Position numbers and translations under genes: made by a program. DNA of 64,000 nt from Pseudorhodoferax sp. Leaf274 (GTDB taxonomy: Bacteria; Pseudomonadota; Gammaproteobacteria; Burkholderiales; Burkholderiaceae_C). Numbering within the stretch: position 1 is the stretch's first letter; the number at the start of each line of letters is the position of its first letter. Shown here piece by piece: positions 60,254 through 64,000 of this stretch. The stretch covers positions 914,735 through 978,734 of the forward strand of contig NZ_LMNA01000001.1 in the NCBI RefSeq assembly GCF_001422445.1, in the 5' to 3' direction. The notes beneath the pieces are model-generated. The model ran no database searches. It worked only from the letters and a program-made list of their open reading frames with translations, and had not been told where the DNA came from.

Positions 60254-60348
60254 CGTGCCCGCAGCATAGAAAGCATTCCCTCCGGATGGGGTCGGACACC
60301 GCCGCGCATGGGTGACGGCGCCGGGCAGCAGCCCGGCACAATGGCGCC

Positions 60349-60567
60349 ATGGTGAGTGAACTTAGCGACGCAGAGCTGCACGACATGGCAGCCATGTGGC
60401 GGGCAGAGGCCCTGCGGGGCTCGAAGGAAGCGCGCGGCCACGCGCACATGCTGGAAGTGGAACAGCGCAGGCGCCAGGGGGTGCCCGGCCTGCGCGACAA
60501 CGCCGACCTGGACCTGCGTCCGCTCGCCGAGCGGCAGGAGCGGCGCAGCTGGTGGCAGCGCCGCTAG
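60349..60567 (+). CDS. small conserved hypothetical protein
   Basis: A 72-residue charged helical protein beginning MVSELSDAELHDMAAMWRAEALRG and continuing SKEARGHAHMLEVEQRRR. A CACAAT hexamer (60337-60342) ends 6 bases before the ATG and no ribosome site is visible, suggesting a leaderless message. It overlaps the start of the cytochrome gene by 16 bases. The function is unknown. Confidence 0.7.
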   Translation: MVSELSDAELHDMAAMWRAEALRGSKEARGHAHMLEVEQRRRQGVPGLRDNADLDLRPLAERQERRSWWQRR

Positions 60568-60920
60568 CCCTGCCTGCACGGCGCGCTGGGCGGTCCGGCG
60601 CGTGGCCCGGCGCGCTGGTGCTGGCCGCCGCGCTGGCCGGGTGTGGCGGGCCTTCCACGCCCCTGCAGGCGCTCGGCGAGCAGCGCGGCTGCATGCGCTG
60701 CCATGGCATGGTCCGCAAGTTCGTGGGGCCGGGCTTCGCCGAGATCGCGGCACGCTACCGCACGGATGCGGCGGCGCCCGAGCGGCTGGCCGGCAAGATC
60801 CGCGCGGGCAGCGTCGGCACCTGGGGCGCGGTGATCATGCCGCGGCAGCCGCAGGTCAGCGAGGCCGAGGCGCAGGCGCTGGCGGCGTGGATCCTCTCGC
60901 AGCCGGCCGGCCCGCCCTGA
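60552..60920 (+). CDS. small cytochrome c lipoprotein
   Basis: The 122-residue protein begins at a GTG inside the preceding gene. A signal ending in the lipobox ALAGC (Cys31) implies membrane anchoring. A single heme site CMRCH (47-51) and the axial Met96 in IMPRQP follow the class I cytochrome c551/c5 plan. It probably carries electrons in the periplasm. The start is uncertain, as other in-frame options are few. Confidence 0.82.
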   Translation: MAAPLALPARRAGRSGAWPGALVLAAALAGCGGPSTPLQALGEQRGCMRCHGMVRKFVGPGFAEIAARYRTDAAAPERLAGKIRAGSVGTWGAVIMPRQPQVSEAEAQALAAWILSQPAGPP

Positions 60921-60952
60921 GCGGCACGCCGGGCGGCCCTGGCGCAGGCGGT

Positions 60953-63067
60953 TCAGGTGGCCCGGCGGTCCAGCATCTCGCGCACGCGCGCCACCAGTGC
61001 GGCGATGTCGAAGGGCTTGGTCATCACCTCCATGCCGGCTTCCATGAAGCCGTTGCCCACGGTGGACGCCTCGGCGTAGCCGGTGATGAACAGCACCTGC
61101 AGCCCGGGGCGCAGCAGCCGCCCGGCGTCGGCCACCTGGCGGCCGTTCATGCCGCCGGGCAGGCCCACGTCGGTGACCAGCAGGTCGATCGCCCCGCCGG
61201 CCTGCAGCTGGCGCAGGCCGGCCGGTCCGTCCGCGGCCTCCAGCACGCGGTAGCCGGCGTCCTGCAGCACCTCGGCCAGCAGTGCGCGCACGATGTCCTC
61301 GTCCTCGATCAGCAGCACGGTCTCGCCGGTGCCGCCGTCGGGCAGCGAGGGCGCGTGGTCGGCGTCGTCGGCCTCGACCGCGCCCAGGTGGCGCGGCAGC
61401 AGCAGCGTCATGGTGGTGCCGCGGCCGGGTTCCGAATCCACGTGCACATGCCCGCCGGACTGGCGCACGAAGCCATAGACCATGGACAGCCCCAGGCCCG
61501 TGCCCTGGCCCAGCGGCTTGGTGGTGAAGAAGGGGTCGAACACGCGCTGCACCACGTCCTGTGCCATGCCGGTGCCGGTGTCGGTCACGCGCAGGCACAC
61601 GTAGTCGCCGGCCGGCAGGCCGTGGCCGGCGGCCTCGCGTTCGGCCAGCGCCAGGTTGTCCGTGGCCAGCACCAGCCGGCCGCCATCGGGCATGGCGTCG
61701 CGCGCGTTGATGCACAGGTTCAGCAGCGCGTTCTCGAGCTGCGGGCCGTCCACGCGCGTCGACCAGGGCGAAGGCGTGGCCTCCACCGCGAGCTGCACCG
61801 CCGGCCCCACGGTGCGCGCGATCATCTCCGCCATGCCCTGCACGAGCCGGCTCACATCGGTGGGCCGGGGGTCCAGCGTCTGGCGGCGAGAGAAGGCCAG
61901 CAGCCGCTGGGTGAGCGAGGCAGCGCGGCGCACCGAACGCTCGCCCATGTCCAGGTAGGCCTGCAGGCCCTCGGTCTGGCCCTGGCGCATCCGCATGCGC
62001 ATGAGCTGCATCGCACCGCTCATGGAGGCCAGCAGGTTGTTGAAGTCGTGCGCGATGCCGCCCGTGAGCTGGCCCACGGCCTCCATCTTCTGCGCGTGGC
62101 GCAGCGCGTCCTGGGTCTCGGCCAGGGCCTCCCAGGCCCGCTCGCGCGCCAGCGTGCGCTCGGCCACGCGCTGCTCCAGCGTGGCGTTCAGCTGGCGCAA
62201 CTCGGTCTCGGCCTGCACGCGCTCGGTCACATCGTAGCCGCCGGCGAAGATGCCGCGCACCTGGCCTTGCGCATCGTGGATGGGCGCGTAGAGCAGGTCG
62301 ACGAAGCGCTCGCCGGGCGCGTGGTCGAAGTGCACCGGCGCCGCGTGCGCGCGGACCGGCTCGCCCGTGGCGTACACCTGGTCCAGCATCTCGAAGAAGC
62401 CCTGGCCCTGCAGCTCGGGGAAGGCCGCGCGCACCGGCAGGCCCACCAGCGGCCGCGGGCCGGCGAGCTGGATGTGCGCGTCGTTGACGTAGTCGAACAC
62501 ATGCTCGGGCCCGCGCAGCACGGCCACGAAGCCCGGCATCTGCTGCAGCAGGCGCTGCTGGTGCTCGCGTTCCTCGCGCGAGCGGCGCTCGGCCAGCACC
62601 TTGGAGGTGGTCTCCATCACGGTGTCCAGCATCGCGATGACCGTGCCGTGCTCGTCGAAGACGGGGCCGTAGTTGAAGGTGAACCAGGCATCCTCCATGC
62701 GGCCGTTGCGGTCGATGTGGATCAGGTAGTCCTCGATGAAGGTGGACTCGCCGGCCAGCGCACGCTCGGCAATGGGCTGCAGCTGGGGCCAGACTTCCTG
62801 CCAGGTCTCGCGCATGGGCCGCCCCAGCGCCTGCGCCTTGGTGGCCAGGATGGACTGGTAGCCATCGTTGTAGATCGCGATGAACTCCGGGCCGCAGAAC
62901 AGGCAGGCCGGGAATTTGGAGGCGAGGATCTGGTCGACCGTGACGCGCAAGGCCACCGACCAGCCCGCGACCGGGCCGAGCGGCGTGCGCGCCCAGTCGA
63001 AGGCGCGGACCTGGGCGCCCATGTCGCCACCGCCGGATTGGAATGCGGAGGGGCCTGGGATCGTCAT
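60953..63067 (-). CDS. PAS-domain hybrid histidine kinase with C-terminal receiver
   Basis: The 704-residue protein has two PAS-like domains (about 35-155 and 175-285), a coiled coil (285-330), HisKA with phospho-His340 in GGIAHDFNN, an HATPase domain with [11 protein letters not shown] and TGTGMAQDV, and a receiver (about 585-704) with phospho-Asp in [11 protein letters not shown]. No membrane segment is seen, so it is cytosolic. This FixL-like hybrid class often senses redox, light or small ligands. The ATG at 63067 is used; TAAGAT (63076-63081) ends 8 bases upstream. Confidence 0.92.
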   Translation of the reverse strand: MTIPGPSAFQSGGGDMGAQVRAFDWARTPLGPVAGWSVALRVTVDQILASKFPACLFCGPEFIAIYNDGYQSILATKAQALGRPMRETWQEVWPQLQPIAERALAGESTFIEDYLIHIDRNGRMEDAWFTFNYGPVFDEHGTVIAMLDTVMETTSKVLAERRSREEREHQQRLLQQMPGFVAVLRGPEHVFDYVNDAHIQLAGPRPLVGLPVRAAFPELQGQGFFEMLDQVYATGEPVRAHAAPVHFDHAPGERFVDLLYAPIHDAQGQVRGIFAGGYDVTERVQAETELRQLNATLEQRVAERTLARERAWEALAETQDALRHAQKMEAVGQLTGGIAHDFNNLLASMSGAMQLMRMRMRQGQTEGLQAYLDMGERSVRRAASLTQRLLAFSRRQTLDPRPTDVSRLVQGMAEMIARTVGPAVQLAVEATPSPWSTRVDGPQLENALLNLCINARDAMPDGGRLVLATDNLALAEREAAGHGLPAGDYVCLRVTDTGTGMAQDVVQRVFDPFFTTKPLGQGTGLGLSMVYGFVRQSGGHVHVDSEPGRGTTMTLLLPRHLGAVEADDADHAPSLPDGGTGETVLLIEDEDIVRALLAEVLQDAGYRVLEAADGPAGLRQLQAGGAIDLLVTDVGLPGGMNGRQVADAGRLLRPGLQVLFITGYAEASTVGNGFMEAGMEVMTKPFDIAALVARVREMLDRRAT

Positions 63068-63247
63068 GGGCCGCGATCTTACGAACCGCACGCGTGCAGG
63101 CGCGGCAGCGCCGTGGCGTGCGCGGCGGATTGCGCGCGCTGCCGACGCGTGGGGGCGGCGCCGGCCTACAAGCCGTAGAACTCCGCGCGCGGCCCCGCCG
63201 CGCCGCGCACGCAGGCCGCCTGTCGAGCGGCCGGTGGATCCGGCCTT

Positions 63248-64000
63248 TTACGCAGCCTTGCGCGCGGCCGCGCGGCCGGCGGGGAAGGGCAGGCCCAGGT
63301 GCTCGCGCAGGGTGCGCCCGCTGTACTCGGTGCGGAAGATGCCGCGGCGCTGCAACAGCGGCACCACGCCGTCCACGAAGTCCGTGAGGCCGTCAGGCAG
63401 GGCATCGGGCATCAGGTTGAAGCCGTCGGCCGCGCCGGCCTCGAACCACAGCGCGATGTCGTCGGCGATCTGCTCGGGCGTGCCGACGATGATGCGGTGC
63501 CCGCCGCCGCCGCCCAGTTCGCGGATCAGCTGGCGCACCGTCAGGTTCTTGCGCCGCGCCAGCGCGATGGTCGCGGCGAAGAAGGTGTGGTTGCCGTTGC
63601 CGCCCGCCGGCACCGAGAGGTTCTCGGGCAGCGGCTGGTCCAGCTGCAGCCGGTCGGGCGTCGTGCCCAGCGTGCCGGCCAGGCGCGTCAGGCTGTAGTC
63701 CCAGGGGATCGCGTCGATGAAGTCGTCGCGGCGGCGGATGGCCTCCACCTCCGTCGCGCCGATGAAGGTGGTGAGGCCGGCCAGCACCTTGACGGCATGC
63801 GGCCCGCGGCCGAGTGCCGCGGCGCGGCTGTTGAGCGCCTGGCGGTAGGCCATCGATTCCTCCAGCGACTGCGAGGCCGAGAACACCGCCTCGGCATGGC
63901 GCGAGGCCAGTTCGCGCCCGTCGGCCGAGGCGCCGGCCTGCACCAGCACCGGCCGGCCCTGCGGCGAGCGCGGCAGCGTCAGCGCGCCCTGCACGTCGAA
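63248..64000 (-). CDS. luciferase-like FMN-dependent monooxygenase (partial, N-terminus beyond window)
   Basis: An open frame of 250 codons enters from the right edge (FDVQGALTLPRSPQGRPVLV) and stops at 63248. The blocks PVLVQAGASADGRELASRHAE and GTPEQIADDIALWFEAGAADGF place it in the NtaA/SnaA/DszA group of bacterial luciferase-type monooxygenases, which use reduced FMN to attack organosulfur, amine or nitrilotriacetate-like substrates. An FMN reductase gene at 56507 could be its partner. The substrate cannot be read from this part. Confidence 0.88.
   Translation of the reverse strand, partial: FDVQGALTLPRSPQGRPVLVQAGASADGRELASRHAEAVFSASQSLEESMAYRQALNSRAAALGRGPHAVKVLAGLTTFIGATEVEAIRRRDDFIDAIPWDYSLTRLAGTLGTTPDRLQLDQPLPENLSVPAGGNGNHTFFAATIALARRKNLTVRQLIRELGGGGGHRIIVGTPEQIADDIALWFEAGAADGFNLMPDALPDGLTDFVDGVVPLLQRRGIFRTEYSGRTLREHLGLPFPAGRAAARKAA

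Overview
The window is high-GC chromosomal DNA from a betaproteobacterium, most likely order Burkholderiales, family Comamonadaceae (Acidovorax/Variovorax/Ramlibacter type). The evidence is the ribosomal spc/alpha gene order, several TctC/Bug and Liv-type uptake genes, a complete box benzoyl-CoA cluster with its BoxR regulator, and short GC-rich intergenic gaps. This placement is from gene content only; no database search was run. I saw no phage, IS element, plasmid function or CRISPR array.

Layout. 1-9.4 kb: partial arylsulfotransferase-like gene (edge), divergent LysR regulator, tgt, acetoacetyl-CoA synthetase with a TctC/Bug receptor, AraC regulator, queA (carrying a palindromic in-frame insertion), TIGR01777 epimerase. 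9.4-18 kb: recG, oxyR, dps, ubiA, convergent proC plus a phytase-esterase lipoprotein, then DUF2239 and a MATE pump behind a tandem TTACCCGGGTAA-type operator. 18-28.3 kb: a glycerol regulon, with glpR-glpK reading left and the ABC importer glpS-T-P-Q-U-V plus glpD reading right. 28.3-37.4 kb: spc and alpha ribosomal operons (rplN to rplQ, with secY and rpoA), an infA remnant between secY and rpmJ, then an initiator tRNA and a strong terminator.

37.5-50.2 kb: an aromatic-acid locus. Leftward are benzoate-CoA ligase, an alpha/beta hydrolase and a Liv-type ABC importer. Rightward are boxR, boxC, boxB and boxA. Together these take up an aromatic acid, activate it to the CoA thioester, epoxidise it (BoxAB) and open the ring (BoxC). 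TGCA-rich palindromes sit in both control regions. The aldehyde dehydrogenase normally needed next is not in the window.

50.4-64 kb: Crp/Fnr regulator, two small unknown proteins, glgX, a Cys-repeat periplasmic protein, a DUF2383 protein, a response regulator with a GAF protein, and a sulfur-flavoured group (MsuE-like FMN reductase, MetNI-like ABC pair, degenerate acireductone-dioxygenase-like protein). These are followed by a CsbD protein, a small cytochrome c lipoprotein, a hybrid histidine kinase and a partial luciferase-like monooxygenase.

The most notable points are the decayed infA, the repeat inserted in queA, at least seven genes whose ATG lies 6-8 nt after a -10-like hexamer (likely leaderless mRNAs), complementary degeneracy of the two glycerol-importer ATPases, an H-loop Tyr in the MetN-like ATPase, and an ARD-like cupin missing two metal ligands.
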